A stretch of 64,000 nucleotides of DNA from Aricia agestis (Eukaryota > Arthropoda > Insecta > Lepidoptera > Lycaenidae): contig NC_056417.1 of NCBI RefSeq assembly GCF_905147365.1, positions 16,266,501 to 16,330,500 on the forward strand, in the 5' to 3' direction. Numbering within the stretch: position 1 is the first letter of the stretch; the number at the start of each line of letters is the position of its first letter. Position numbers and translations under genes: made by a program. Of the stretch, positions 12,184-24,600 are shown in pieces. Below the pieces are notes generated by a model. The model had not been told where the DNA came from, ran no database searches, and saw nothing but the letters and a program-made list of their open reading frames with translations.

Positions 12184-12805
12184 CTAGACAGAGAGGATGC
12201 CAGGATATTCGGGTGGACCTCCGTGTCGTCGTGTCGTAGTCGTTTTTTGTACTTCTCTGTGTTTGAGTGAATTTCTTTTTATTGTAGGTATATTTAGGTT
12301 GTGAACCTCAGTGTTTGTGACAAGCCATGGGGATTTAGCGATTGTTCTGAGTATCATGTTTTGCATTCTTTGGAGTGTTAAGATGTTTGAGTTACTTGTA
12401 CTCCCCCATAGTTGTATGCCGTACATCCATATTGGTTTCAGAATTGATTTATAGATTATCAGTTTATTTTCCATTGACAATTTGCTGTTACGGCCCAAGG
12501 CCCAGAGAAGGTTTTTGAATTTGATGTTCAGTTCGTCCCTCTTGCTTTTTATATGTTTTTGCCATGTAAGGCGTCTGTCTAGGTGTATGCCCAGGTATTT
12601 AACGCTGTTTTGGTGGGGGAGAACAGTGTTCTCAAGGGAGACGGGGGGACAGTCCTCTCTGCGCAGCGTGAAGGTGACTTGCACAGATTTTGTAGTGCTG
12701 GCTTTTATCCTCCACTTTTGGAGCCATTTATACATCCTAGCCTTTGGTGATCCAACACCTGTGTACAAGGCAGCAAATTGGTTTGATATTTGGAGTACCT
12801 TCTCC
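12184..12805 (-). mobile_element. 5'-truncated Jockey-type LINE, C-terminal part of reverse transcriptase
   Basis: The minus-strand frame (stop at 12184) encodes about 194 residues typical of the thumb/C-terminal region of Jockey-clade reverse transcriptases: WLQKWRIKAS, VTFTLRREDCPPV, KYLGIHLDRRLTWQKHI, KLIIYKSILKPIWMYGIQLWG and a closing IHNLNIP-like block. The catalytic palm (FADD) and the endonuclease are missing, so the copy is dead on arrival. The in-frame upstream boundary is at a stop near 12805. Confidence 0.85.
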
Positions 12806-13179
12806 TAGACCAACAGCCATCCAAGGCTCACGAGGTTGGTCTCCCCGGGTCAGAGCTTATATTAGAGTGGCGGCTCCTGCTCGCCACTGTCGCCCGCATT
12901 TCATTGAGTTTGGTGTCACTTTGTGGAAGTTACCCCGCCATGAGTAACCCCAACACCCCTCCATATGGACCGCCCGATTGTCCGCGGCTGCTCAAGGCAG
13001 CTAGTCCCCATATCTGGGGACCGTTTCGCTATCCGCAACCTGCGACCTTCACCTAGAACCCCCAACTTTCGCATTTATAATAATTATTAGTATGGAAGTA
13101 TAGGATTATAGTTTTTGTGAAAAAAGTGTTATCTACCAAAAGTATGAGCGAATGGGGTGTAAAGGGTGATTATTTACGA

Positions 13180-13545
13180 AGGTGAACACCCAAAAAAAAC
13201 TAGGCCTTTGCATGTGTTGTGGATGATGTATACACTACTTTGTACAGTATTTTCAGAGCGAAGTAACCACTCTTCAAATACTGTAGTGCCTGGGACAAGA
13301 TTTTAAATGCATTCTCGCAACATAGTCGGCCTAGTCCAGAGGAAAGAACTAGTCAATACGTCTGGGACCAACCATGTGCGGGTTTCCTCGCGATGTTTTC
13401 CTTCGCGTATGAGTGTCCGTATTGTGTACTTGAGATCAGAAAATGTCTCATTGGTACACGCGTCCACCCGGGATCGAACCTGCACCCTCTGCGAGTGCGA
13501 ACCGAAGGTCTACCCAATAGGCCACGGACGCTCTTTGAAGTTTGA
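13180..13545 (-). mobile_element. tRNA-derived SINE
   Basis: On the minus strand the head (about 13534-13466) carries an A box (TGGCCTATTGGG) and a B box (GGTTCGATCCC) with correct spacing. A body follows that includes CATCGCGAGGAAACC, ending in a tail with 'gttacttcgctctgaaaat'. The same tail recurs alone at about 21813-21895. Its head differs from the two other SINE heads in the window, so it is a separate family. Confidence 0.75.
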
Positions 13546-13774
13546 ACTGAACCCAAGTGCCTTAGTAAAATAAAATAGCAAATTCAAATGCGATATAGCC
13601 ATTTTATTTGAAAAAATATATAAAAAATGGTCACTACAGAAACTAGATAATTGATTACTTAATAATATTTACTACTAGCTTGTAGTAAGAAACTAAAGTG
13701 TTTTATTATGAAATAGTGGTTAATGGACGAAGTCCAACCACTAAAACTAGTTGAAATTTCGATCTTGGCGAGGT

Positions 13775-13832
13775 CACGGAAACGTCAAGACATTCGCAGC
13801 AAATGACCTGCGAATGTCTTGACGTTTCCGTG
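13775..13832. repeat. Perfect 24-bp inverted repeat with 10-nt loop
   Basis: Arms 13775-13798 and 13809-13832 are exact reverse complements (CACGGAAACGTCAAGACATTCGCA type). The hairpin sits at the 5' border of the LINE tail at 13833-14000; the right arm runs straight into it. Confidence 0.85.
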
Positions 13833-14000
13833 AAAACCTTCAAGAAAAGAGCGTATACCCTCTTAAAAGGCCGGCAACGCACCTGCAGCTCTTCTGATGT
13901 TGCGAGTGTCCATGGGCGACGGTAGTTGCTTACCATCAGGTGACCCGTTTGCTCGTTTGCCCCCTTATTTAATAAAAAAAAAAAAAAAAAAAAAAAAATG
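13833..14000 (+). mobile_element. LINE 3' tail with poly(A)
   Basis: Heavily 5'-truncated copy. It starts in the last codons of the LINE ORF (AACCTTCAAGAA..., encoding LQ-FKKRAY...LKGR) and continues through 'ggccggcaacgcacctgcag' and 'ccatgggcgacgg' to a (A)n run of about 25. Same family as 26700-27085, 27915-28025, 38965-39295 and 58700-59100. Confidence 0.8.
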
Positions 14001-14471
14001 ATTCACAAAAAGTACACTTTCTTCGAGAAGTGTATTACTGTGTATGTGGAGCACCTGCGGCCTGCCACCACTTTCCATCTCAGTGAGAAGGTCACTTCCA
14101 AAACAATCGCTAACTGCTCATTGTTCTTAATCAGGTCGGCAGAGTCACTCGAAATTATCATATCAGTGTTCAGATAGGTACCTAATCTTATACTTATCAG
14201 AATAAACTTGAAAACAAAGGTCTCGTAGAGAGCAAGCAAGTAAATATCGATCAACTTTTTGGAAGGTATTTAGACAACTCGCATCAACAATTTTAGTTAA
14301 AAGTTACAAATTAATTTTGAAATTGAATCGAAAAGGCATCAGCGCCATGTCACAAATCGACGCGGTATGTATTTTTGTCTTCTAATTTCTCAGTTGAAAT
14401 TATAAAATGCAACTACATATTCATCTATGAAACTTCCCTTATTAATGTTCAGAGCAACGTCTGTAGTTTTA

Positions 14472-14990
14472 ATGTACTATCAGAGAAGTTGATTCCTAGG
14501 CAAATGGGGACCTACGTAGTTTGGTAGCGTAGCGTTACGTCAAACACAGCCGACAGATCACAATTAACATTGAATTCACATGATCCGACCAAATGACGTT
14601 GGTCTGTCAACTGCCTAGGAATCAATTTCTTCGATGGTACTATCAGAGATTGAGGGACCTACTACGCAGCTTTGGTTTCCTCCAAAAGCAGCGCCGCCAT
14701 GCAGCGGCAGCAATACAGCGGTGAATGACGTCACTAGAACGTTGTCCATGTAAGCAATATGGCGCGGTTTCCTAGAGAACGGTAAACGGTGTCACCGTTC
14801 TCCAAGAAACCGCGCCGTACTGCCCACATAAACAACGTTCTAGTGACGTCATTCACCGATGCATCACGGCCGCCACACGATGGCACCGCTCTTAGAGGAA
14901 ACCAGAGCTTTACGCCAAATCCAGCCGACAGAAATCCGACCAAATGACGTTGGTCTGTCAACTGCCTAGGAATCGATGGTACCCAACTTT
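14472..14990. mobile_element. Composite MITE with an internal foldback of about 65-bp arms
   Basis: Outer ends read TACTATCAGAGAAGTTGATTC (14472 side) and CTGCCTAGGAATC...GATGGTAC (14640 and 14985). The segment ending 'gtctgtcaactgcctaggaat' occurs twice (about 14590-14630 and 14938-14975). Between them lies a foldback whose inner arms (14720-14785 and 14792-14857) pair almost perfectly; weaker pairing extends to about 14660 and 14905. Related elements: 21060-21225 and 27300-27475. Confidence 0.65.
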
Positions 14991-15329
14991 CTGTCTGGGT
15001 ATTTTTTTTTTCTAAAATTAGGAACCATTTTCCTGTTTATCATATTACGCGTAGCATTACGCAATAACTTTTTGCGTGTTATTCTTCAACCGACTTAAAT
15101 AGCATTTGTTTTTGATAAGTGATAACGGAAGATAAATTTGATAGATTGCAATGTTTGTTGCAAATTGCTGCAATAAATATTTTAAATCTGAATCGGTGGG
15201 TTTTTATAGTAAGAAATAACAATATTTTTTTCTCCGAGGCTTTGAAAAATAAAGTCTCTTTAAACATGTCAACGTAGTCTAATTTAATTTGGGTAAGCTA
15301 TTAATTCAAACAATATGTAAATGCTTGTT

Positions 15330-15350
15330 TTATTTTTATTATTTATAGTT
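15330..15350 (-). terminator. Candidate polyadenylation signals of the GMC gene
   Basis: Overlapping AATAAA motifs on the minus strand about 100-120 nt past the GMC stop at 15451. Confidence 0.35.
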
Positions 15351-15450
15351 TATCCTTTATCAACAGTAACAAGGCACACAAAGTAAACCTATAATATATT
15401 TCTAGTTCTATTTCAACAACAAAACTAATATTATTCAACAAATAATACCT

Positions 15451-17588
15451 TTACAAGTTGTGTTCTCGTCGGATGAAGTCGGCGGCCTTCTCGGCGATCA
15501 TGACGACGGGGGCGTTGGTGTTGGCGCGGATGACCTTGGGCATGACGCTGGCGTCCGCCACCCGGAGCCTCCTCACCCCCCGTACCCGCAGCTGCTGGTC
15601 CACCACTGTCCCCAGGGCGGCAGTGCCCACGGCGTGCCAGGCGGACATGGCCGTCGCCCGCGCCAGACACTTTACAGCCTCGTCGTGAGCTAAGCCCTCG
15701 CATTCTTCTAGTTCAAAGTCCAACACATGGGCGTTTTTATCCTTAAAGTAGGTGGTGTTTGCTAGCGCCCAAGCTGTTCTTATAGCGTCGGGGTAGTAAT
15801 CCAAGTCCCGAGGATCGCTGAACGTTCCAGCATATATTAACGGTGGGTCGCTCGGATCAGTTGACTTTAGCCGCACCGATCCCCTCGACAACGGCTTAAG
15901 ATTTACCACGGCTATGGATATAATCTCGTTTTTCATGTTTTCGTCGATAATTTTCTTACAAATACTCTCTTTGAAACCTAAAATCGACGAACACGACCTA
16001 TAGAAATCAGTCTGTTCTGGTAAACACGTGGGGTATATCGCAAAGTCTGGGACATTTTTTGCTGAGCTGAAGGAGATATAGGCGCCGACGTCAGTAGTTC
16101 GGACCAGCGATCCTGACCTGTCGTACAGGTACCTCATGGTATCCATGTAGAGCTCCTTCTCGGTGGTTTCGCAAGTCCCGCTCTCGGCAGCAATATAAGT
16201 CAGCACCATAACGTGATCGTGGAAATTATACCCCACCGGTAAATCTTGGACCACGTCGATGTTCAAATCTTCTAACTGGTCTTTGGGGCCGATTCCAGAC
16301 AGGAGAAGAAGTTTAGCAGTGTTGAACGTCCCGGCGGTTACGATTACTTCTTTGGCTGCATAAAAGTGGTACTCGTCACCTTCGTACGAGACCTGCACAC
16401 CGTAGGCCGTGTTTTCTTCGATAAATATTTTGCTGACTAAAGCATTCTTAAGAACGTAGAGGTTGTCCCTGGTCGCTGCCTTATTGAGAAGAGAGGTGGC
16501 CGTGCTGTCTCGTTTACCTTCCTTTATAGTGTGCGAAAACCGCCCGACGCCGATCGCGTTCGGATTTGTCATGTCTTTAACCAAATTGAATCCTAGCTCC
16601 TGAAATGCTTCTACGAGTCGATCGGTGACGAGAGTGGACTCGTTCAGCCCCGACACCATTATTTCTCCACTGTCACCATGAAGACTAGCCAGCTCTAGAT
16701 CGTCAATGAATCTCTCGTCGGCCAAAGTTTCCGTTTTGATAAAGAACTCCAGCACATTTTTCCAGGACCACTCCTCGCCGGCGATAGCGGCCCACTCGTC
16801 GTAGTCTACGGGAAAGCCTCTCGCATATATCATGTCGTTGATGGACCCGCTTCCCCCCAGCATTTTCCCTCGCGGTTGGTGCTGCCTCCCGCCCTGCAGG
16901 GCCTGGCTGGAGTAGTAGTCGTTGACTGTCGTGAAGTTCCAGTCATATGGACCTCCTTTCAAGCTACTTCTGAACCCTGGAATCTGAAATTAACGATATT
17001 ATTAGTCACGCGTAAATTTCCATTTTTTTTGTATAATTTCAGAGTTACCATTCATCCTAAAGATAGAGCGAAGTAGATGGTTAGCTTTTTCAGTCACTAC
17101 TAAAAGCCGGAGTTAATTGTGGATTTACTGATCAGCCAATGTCTGATGAAGTGTAAGACATGGTCAATACCTACAATGCTCTCGTCTGGCGGGTCGCCCC
17201 CGGCCTCCACCAGCAGCACGGTGACGGGCAGCTCGGACAGGCGCGCCGCCAGCGCCGCCCCGGCCGTCCCCCCGCCCACAACTATGAAATCAAAGTCTGT
17301 GCCATCTGTAATAGAAATGAGTAGACGTATACTTTACTATATTAAGATTTTGGCTAGAAGCTAAAATAAATCTATTTGAAAAATATTTTTATGTCTCTTT
17401 TTGTAATTAATATTTATCGAGTTTTGCTTATTTAAAATCTAACCTAAACAAACAAAAAGGTACTAACTTCCTATAATGGCCTGCGGGGGCCAGGTCTCGG
17501 TCAGCAAACACTGAGACGCCGCGAAGAACTGCAGGGCTGCTGCGAAGGTGGACCCCGCCGCCCCACCACCCATACAAGATGCCTCCAT
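15451..17588 (-). CDS. GMC-family FAD oxidoreductase (glucose dehydrogenase-like)
   Basis: Three exons, 17468-17588, 17175-17305 and 15451-16983, with matching GT-AG sites and phases, give 594 residues, normal for insect GMC enzymes. Residues 46-60 (FDFIVVGGGTAGAAL) form the FAD dinucleotide-binding fold, and EAGGDPP follows at the end of its second strand. The GMC signature region includes KMLGGSGSIND. The C-terminal domain holds the catalytic pair expected for the family: His534 in SAWHAVGT and Asn574 in ANTNAPV. Such enzymes oxidise sugars, alcohols or sterols using FAD, and in insects serve cuticle, immunity, detoxification or ecdysone metabolism; the substrate cannot be read here. The N-terminus (LQFFAASQCLL) is only mildly hydrophobic, so secretion is uncertain. 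The intron 1 donor GTTAGT and intron 2 donor GTAGGT were chosen because they alone keep frame. Confidence 0.92.
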
Positions 17589-17599
17589 TTAGGATATCT

Positions 17600-19555
17600 G
17601 ATGTTTATATCAAATTTTATTCAAACGAGCCTTTTATATCCCACCAGCCATCCTACCTGTAAAAAACTGGTTTTAACAATAATATCTCATTGCCCAAAAT
17701 TGATCGGGTAACATTGATATCAAAGCAAAAAGTTAAAAGAACATCACTTCTCACTAATATGTTGCTTAATTGGTCTATTTTATCAATAAAAATGTGCGGT
17801 GACCTTAATCGAGCGCGCGAAAATTATTTTACAATTCTAATGAGGGCAGGTACATATGAGAGCCGATAATGAATTTTGGCCATTAACTCTTAAGCTTTTT
17901 ATAAATTAAAATACACTTTGCACGTCTTAATATTGCACATAAATCAGGTTTTATATCCTATAATGTATGTTAAAAATAATAAGGGTCCTACTGGTGACCC
18001 TTGTGGGACTCCAAAATAAATTGTACAGAGTACATTCTTAACCTTATTCTCTGGGCATACTCTTGAATAATCTCTTATTTAATGTAGCAACAACTGGTGG
18101 CCCTGTATTCAAGGCGTGTAAACATGCACTGGATATGTTTCAGATCTATAAACAACATGTTTTATCAATCAATAGTTTTACTATGATCTAGCAGTTCACG
18201 GTCCCGACCTGACCTTAGTGTAGCTGCAAGATGTGATACGCACGAGACATATCGACTGCCCAGTAATCTGATGTCACATGTCGCATCTTTACTTATGCAG
18301 TCTTGTACAAGATAATGATATACAATTATATGATTGCTATGAATAAAAAAGTTAATTACTAATTAGCTATGCTTAAAAATACTAATGGAAAACACTTCGG
18401 ATTATAATATGATGGGGTCTCTTTTCAAACGCTTGATCTAAAACATTTTCAATGTTTTGATTTCTAATTATACAAAAATAGTGAATGGTAGCATTAAATA
18501 GTTCCCGAATATAAAAAACACATTTATAGCCTTCATCACTACTTGGAGCACATCAAGGTGACTTACAAGCAAAGCCACAATTTTTTACTAGGCAAGTGGG
18601 AATAGTAATAAAAATTCAATGCGAGACCAATCGGTCTAAATCTTTATCCCGGTATAGCTCGTTAAAGATCACTGGCAGACATATCAATAAAATGGAATGC
18701 AAATATACTCACGATGCGTTTGCAGCGTCGGGGCGCGATAAGCAGATTGAGCGTATATATGTGCAGGTCCGCGCTGCTTCTCCCCGCTGGCCACGTGCGT
18801 CGTGCGCGGGTCGGCGACCGATACCGCCGCCGACCTTCACACGTCAACACGGAAGACCCTGCTAGTCTAGGAGAACGCAGCTCTAACACCGCCTAGATGA
18901 TAGATCTATACTAATCCATACTTAGATATCCATACTAATATTACTAGCTAAAAGCCGAGCTTTGTGAGGGCTCGCGTAGTCACAGCTCACACCTTGGCTG
19001 ACTGATAATAACACATCTACGTAATATTTAAAATAAAAATTACTATGTTAAAGCACAATAGCCGTGATTGGGCGTGATAGTTTTTTCGTAAAATGTACCA
19101 CAAAATGGAGAGGTTGTAGGATATAGTTATAAAAAATAATAAATATATAGGTAAGCGATATATTATGGCAGCTGAGCGGCGCCGCCAAAACTCCCGGCGC
19201 GGTGCAACAGGAGCTCTCAGCAATTATTGTCTTATGACGGTAAATATATTATATTTAAACTTACTCAGTTACGACAGATACGACTTACGAGTACAACTTA
19301 CACCACATTACACATTCCAATGTTCAAAATGTTCTTAAAAAAACATTCATTACCTTATCATTAGTTATAATATGTATATGGGCACGTTACACGTAAAACC
19401 TATTGTTAACAATTATTTTATACTTAAAGTAGTTCTCAATTTAACCAATTTGAATTTCTTTATAATTATCTAAATTCAAATCTGAATATATTATATTCTG
19501 TTCTATAAGTTTCCCTGATACTCGTTATCAAAGAAAATGTTTAGCAAACCTCAAC
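17600..19555. other. Intergenic stretch upstream of the GMC gene
   Basis: Mostly AT-rich with no exon I can support. A GC-rich islet at about 18760-18870, next to a TATATA-like string at 18752, might be a promoter or 5' exon. A dispersed-repeat scar with 'aaaagccgagctttgtgagg' lies near 18950. Confidence 0.25.
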
Positions 19556-19599
19556 AATAAAAAACGTTCTACGATGACTGATGCATAGGTCTACCAGCC

Positions 19600-19690
19600 A
19601 GGCTGGCCGTGGCGCAGGAGCGAGAATAGTGGAAGATCCTGGGGGAGGCCTTTGCCCCTGAATGGGACACTGTAGCAGTAGGCTAATAAA
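19600..19690 (+). mobile_element. LINE 3'-end relic
   Basis: 19633-19686 encodes KILGEAFAPEWDTVAVG followed by a stop and a short A-rich tail. This is the recurrent C-terminus of an RTE-like lepidopteran LINE. A preceding WRRSEN-like block is one base out of frame, marking decay. Confidence 0.6.
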
Positions 19691-19849
19691 AAAGAGATGA
19701 CTGATGAGTCTATTGCTCCTGTACTATTCCTACAAGGGCACCTGCTTGTGATAATCGATCAAGTGTTGAGTGTTGACGTCACGATATATCCTTGACCCAG
19801 TCGCGTATCGGTCGAGCACCTCGCGCGCTGCACGCGGGTCGCGGCCACG

Positions 19850-20256
19850 CAGGGCCGGATTGTTGTACTTGTAGCAGATGCTATGGGCCCCGGCCCCCGC
19901 GCTTTAGGGGCGCTCCAATGTCTATATCCGGTTCGCAAATGTATTGGGACTTGAGAGCATCAACATTTTTTTCAGTTATATTTTTTATTTACAAAATTAA
20001 AGACATACAATTCGGCTGAATTTATAGTCTTCAAAACCACTGAGGTTCATACAGCTGCAGAACAGCTGTATGAATCGTAAAAAGTAAAATTATTAAAACA
20101 GCGCTTTCACTACGTGCGTTGACAATAATTTAGGTGACCAAAATTGTTTCCTGTTAGACCTTGGCCTTTAACTTGAGAATTGAAAGTAAGCCAGATGGTC
20201 CCCGCACATGAAAGTGCTACGGGCTCCGCGCTAGCTAAGTGCGCTGTGCGGCCCTG
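19850..20256. mobile_element. Possible hAT-like MITE, CAGGGCCG termini
   Basis: CAGGGCCGGAT at 19850 and its partial reverse complement CGGCCCTG at 20249-20256 frame about 400 bp without coding. An 8-bp target duplication is not evident, so the assignment is tentative. Confidence 0.35.
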
Positions 20257-21059
20257 CAGTCAGGTCCGTATCTAACAGTGTCAGGTCAGGCTTTCATGAT
20301 ATCCGTGATTTTCATTCAGTTCTTCCTACCTGAGTTTGAAAATAAAAAGCAAGTTACTCGCGCCATTACCACGATTTCATTAGCACTTTATATTACCTAA
20401 TTAAAATTGGTTCAAAATAGTGGCATACGCAAACTGCCACAAAAAAGTTTGGAACCATCCCTGGTTCCAAACTTTTTAAAGTGTGCATTGTTTGCATTTT
20501 TGTATCATTGAATAGCGCTAACTTCTAACCCAAGTACGTAAGGTACAATAATTACATTAGACCACAAAGGAGGATGTATATTATTTTTATCACGGATTAA
20601 CTTTTGCACGAAGTGGCGAGCAATACCTATTTATTTGGTCAATAACTTTTACCATTACCGATAGCTAAGCGATAGCCTGTTTTCCATCGTAGTTCATGTT
20701 AACGTCCGAACTCTGATCTCGACGATAATTTTCCACATTTTCCTCAATCTCATTGCTTCAAATTGTCTAACAATTTTCCACCAGCTGCACGGAGTCATTG
20801 ATCGCGGTGATAAGCTCAATGTCGAAGGTAAGTGGGGTGAACGGTCGGGGAATGACCAATATTACCTGACACGTTGTTATAATAATAATCAGCAATTATT
20901 GTAAGTACTAGGATATTATAATTGTGCAGTGATATCATGTAAAGGTGAGTGCAGACACTGGACACACAGCAAGCAAAGCCCAACTTTAAGACTGCTCGGC
21001 AAAAAAGGAAAGTTACACTATTTTATAACCTCTAATAAAAATGTTTACAGCGACTATAT

Positions 21060-21225
21060 ACCATCGAGGAAATTGATTCCTAGGCATTTGACGGACCCAC
21101 GTCATGTGGTCGGCTTATTTTCAATTTAGCTGTGATTGATCGGATGGGTTTGACATAACGCGACGAAATTACATTAGGTCCGCCATCTGACTAGGAATCA
21201 ACTTCTCTGATAGTACATAGTCTTC
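21060..21225. mobile_element. MITE of the CTAGGAATCAA family
   Basis: Ends ACCATCGAGGAAATTGATTC and GAATCAACTTCTCTGATAGT are inverted copies of each other with mismatches, and match the outer ends at 14472-14645. About 165 bp, non-coding. Confidence 0.6.
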
Positions 21226-21500
21226 TACATCTTTACACGACACGACTTCATACATTTCATCATTACACGACAGATTTAAACCTTCCATATTTTTTTTAAG
21301 TAAAGGGTAAAAAGAGTTGATATAAAAAATAATATTTTTATTAAAATAAAAACTTTTGTTTGTGACTATAAATGATATAAATACATAACTTACTGTACAT
21401 AATACACAATAATACATGTGATATAGGCGGGTATACAGCGTGTAACAAAACAAGTGATAATACTTTAGGGTCTGTATGTGTCCCATATACCTATAGGGTT

Positions 21501-21627
21501 CAGTGTGACAGTAGCAGCGCTGAATGAGCACTTTTTTTCATTTTTGTATGGGGAAACTTGTGACGCTGGTGCGCTTTCCCACATAAAAGCGGAAAAAAGG
21601 CCTTTCAGCGCTGCTACTTTCACAGTG
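21501..21627. mobile_element. Short MITE with AGTAGCAGCGCTGAA inverted repeats
   Basis: CAGTGTGACAGTAGCAGCG (21501) and CGCTGCTACTTTCACAGTG (to 21627) pair across about 80 bp. It lies just 3' of the ENGASE stop codon and may be within its 3' UTR. Confidence 0.55.
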
Positions 21628-21686
21628 ATTTCTCTATCAGGAACACGTACCCTAATTATCAATTAGTTTTGTTGTCGGTCTTGGTG

Positions 21687-24600
21687 TCAGGGTGTATCGG
21701 TGTAGTGACAGAGGCCGATGTATCCCAGCAGTACGGGGCCGTCGGGGCGGCGCGCGCGGCAACTCACCGTGGTGACTCGACCAGAGCCGATGTCCACGTC
21801 GTAGTACCTGGATAAAAAAAAAACTAGGCCTTACATCCGTTGTGGATGATTTATACAGTATTTTTCAGAGCGAAGTAACCACTTCTCAAATAATTTGATA
21901 ACCACAAAAATAATACATCAGACTATACAATATACTATTATTATTGTGCTCATACTAGACGACCCGAATCGTCACATGCACATAAGCTGGAATTCAGATA
22001 GCTTTATACTTGCCATATAGCCGCAGCCGCAGATGTATCGACGCATTCGAAATGTGGTGCTGGAGAAAAATGCTTCCATGGACTGCTTTCAGAACCAACG
22101 CATCCATTCTGGCTAAACTAAACTGTCTCAAACGCATCTTAAAATACTTCGAACACATAGCCAGTAAAAAGGAGACATCCTTGAAACACTTATGGTTACC
22201 GGCAAGATTGGGGGGAAAGACCGCGGGGCCGCAGTCCCATGCATTGGTCCGATCGAATCCGCACCACACTTGAGTCTAAAGAGTCTACGACGCTCTTCCA
22301 ATGACCGAGATAGGAATAGCTGGCGTAACACCATAAGAAGGTTAAGGTCATAGAAGGTCACGACCCTCAGACATGAGGAACACGACTAGAGGATTTTATT
22401 AATCATGAGCGTCTTTTCACAGACAGATGCGACGCGGATCTACATTTTTAATTACGGCAATCAAATCAAAAATTTGTTTACAACACAAGCAGGTAATTAA
22501 AAATACCACAACCAACCTGACTTTCCACCCGAAGTCGTTCCTCACAGGCACGTAGAAGGCGGGCTCGGTGAGCAGCACGTGCGCCTGCACGCGGCGGAAC
22601 GCGGCGCCCTCCAGCGGGAACACGTACGACGGGGCCGACACTTCAGAATCCGTTGCCTCTTGAACCTCGTGACCCACCAACACCTGTCAAAAAAGATTAT
22701 TGTGAAATTTTGTTACTAATCCCGTGGTTTGGATCATAACCCTAAGATCAGCGGCGTAGCTATCGCCGTACATGCTGTAAGTGCATTAGCAAAATCTTAA
22801 TAAAAACTTTCTATTTACTAAAAGTAATAAAGGCAACCTTACCTTCGGGCCCAAAATTGTTTATACGTGGCCATGCCATGGCACGCTACGCCTCTGCCCT
22901 GGGCCGGTTTTCTTTTTGAGTAAAGGCCACTTTAATTTTGCCGCCCCTATTTACGAACTCTCGCCATCCTAGGACGTTGCCGCCCATAGGCCATGGCCTA
23001 TACTGCCTGTACATAAATCCAGAGCTGCTTCTGCCTAAGCTAGTATATTTAGAAGTTACGAACCCGTGTAAATCTCCTTCCCTCGTCGTTAACGTGCAGC
23101 GTGACGTCCAGGGTCTGGTCCCCGTGGCCGGGCATGGTCTTGGTGATGACGCACGCCACCAGCCGCGGGCTGCGGAAGTCGCAGTGGAACAGCCGCGCCA
23201 CGCGGTGTGGGGACGAGACAGAGTTGCGAGGGTTCACCTTTAAAGTTAATGAAAATATAGAAATAGTATTATACCTGAATAAAACAAAAAATGTTTTTAG
23301 AATTGTCCTACTTGTCTTGTAAAGTGTTGTCTTGTTAACTTATGTTAACTTCTGTTAACCCGACTAAAAGAAATAATTAAATTTATTTTCGTCAAAATTA
23401 AAACGTGGGCAAGCAGCAAGTGTAAGCAATGATTGTAGATTTACATTAGGTGTGTTCTTCCAAGTATTCTGAATCACATTATACAAAGAAACCCATTTAA
23501 CATCAGAACATGGAAGTAAGAAAGCATGCGGTAAGACCGCCTGTTTGTACAGGTTCTTATATTATTTTATTTGAAATTGTAATTTAGTTTAGTTTTGTAC
23601 AAATAATTAATTAAATGCTTTATTTGAAACAAAGCATGTTCTATCTATATATCTACCTTTAGGCACGACCCTCCCATGAAGCTGTCTTCGAAGAACGGCT
23701 CCAGGCACTCCAGCTCGCGCGGCACCACCGCCAGGCTGTAGCGCCGCCGCCCCCACTTGTCTCGTGCCACGGGCTCGCTGGCTTTGTCTGAATGTGGTAT
23801 TTCGTTGCCAGTGCTGTCTGACCTTGACTCTTGAGCTGGGCCATTGGAACCTTTCAGTAAGTTTGCGTCCTTAGCTGGCTCTTTAGTATCACTTTCATCA
23901 TCGGCCTCCGTTTTCGGCGTCTTCAGTACGAAGTCCTTGTAAGCGAGCCTTTTGAGATCTTCCTGACTCTTTTCTTCTTGGTCGTCTTTCGTGGAGCCCA
24001 CTTCTACGGAGGCCTCGATGGATCTGCGGTGTGTGCCGGCGTGTGCGGGCAGTTCGGCCTTGGGCGTGTACTTGTGCGGGGCGAGAGCGTAGCCGTGCGG
24101 GCCGAGCGCGGAGTTGGGCTGGTACTGCTGGTGCCGCAGGTTGTACCACGCCACGGGACCTATCACCTGAAATACATTTTAATAATGTTAGACTTGAATT
24201 TTTTTTATTTATTTATTTATTTATTCATATCAGGCTACATAGGCCCATACAATATATACCTAAATGACTAACATACATATAAATTATATACACTTAATAA
24301 CTAGGTACACTTTATCACGAGGTTATCGGCGACGTGACGCGCGCTTCATTCCGGAGTCTCCCCCGGAACCTTCGGTAGACCACATCAGTCGGCCAGAATT
24401 CCTCCGCTTCAAAGGTCGACGACGTCCTCGACCTCCATGGACCAGTGCAGGCGAGATATGTACAGGGGCGTCGCGAGGACCTCGCTCCGCAATTTTCTTT
24501 TCGGTACTATTGTACCGAAAAGAAAATTGTACTGTACCTATTATTTTAGGTCTTTTAGGATAAACGGTAGTTCATGCCCTTTGATTTATTACTAAAGACC

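Noticed and set aside
21994..22361. Host gene on the minus strand at 21994-22361
   Set aside because: The coding-like signal is on the plus strand and matches a LINE C-terminus; the minus frames are its shadows.
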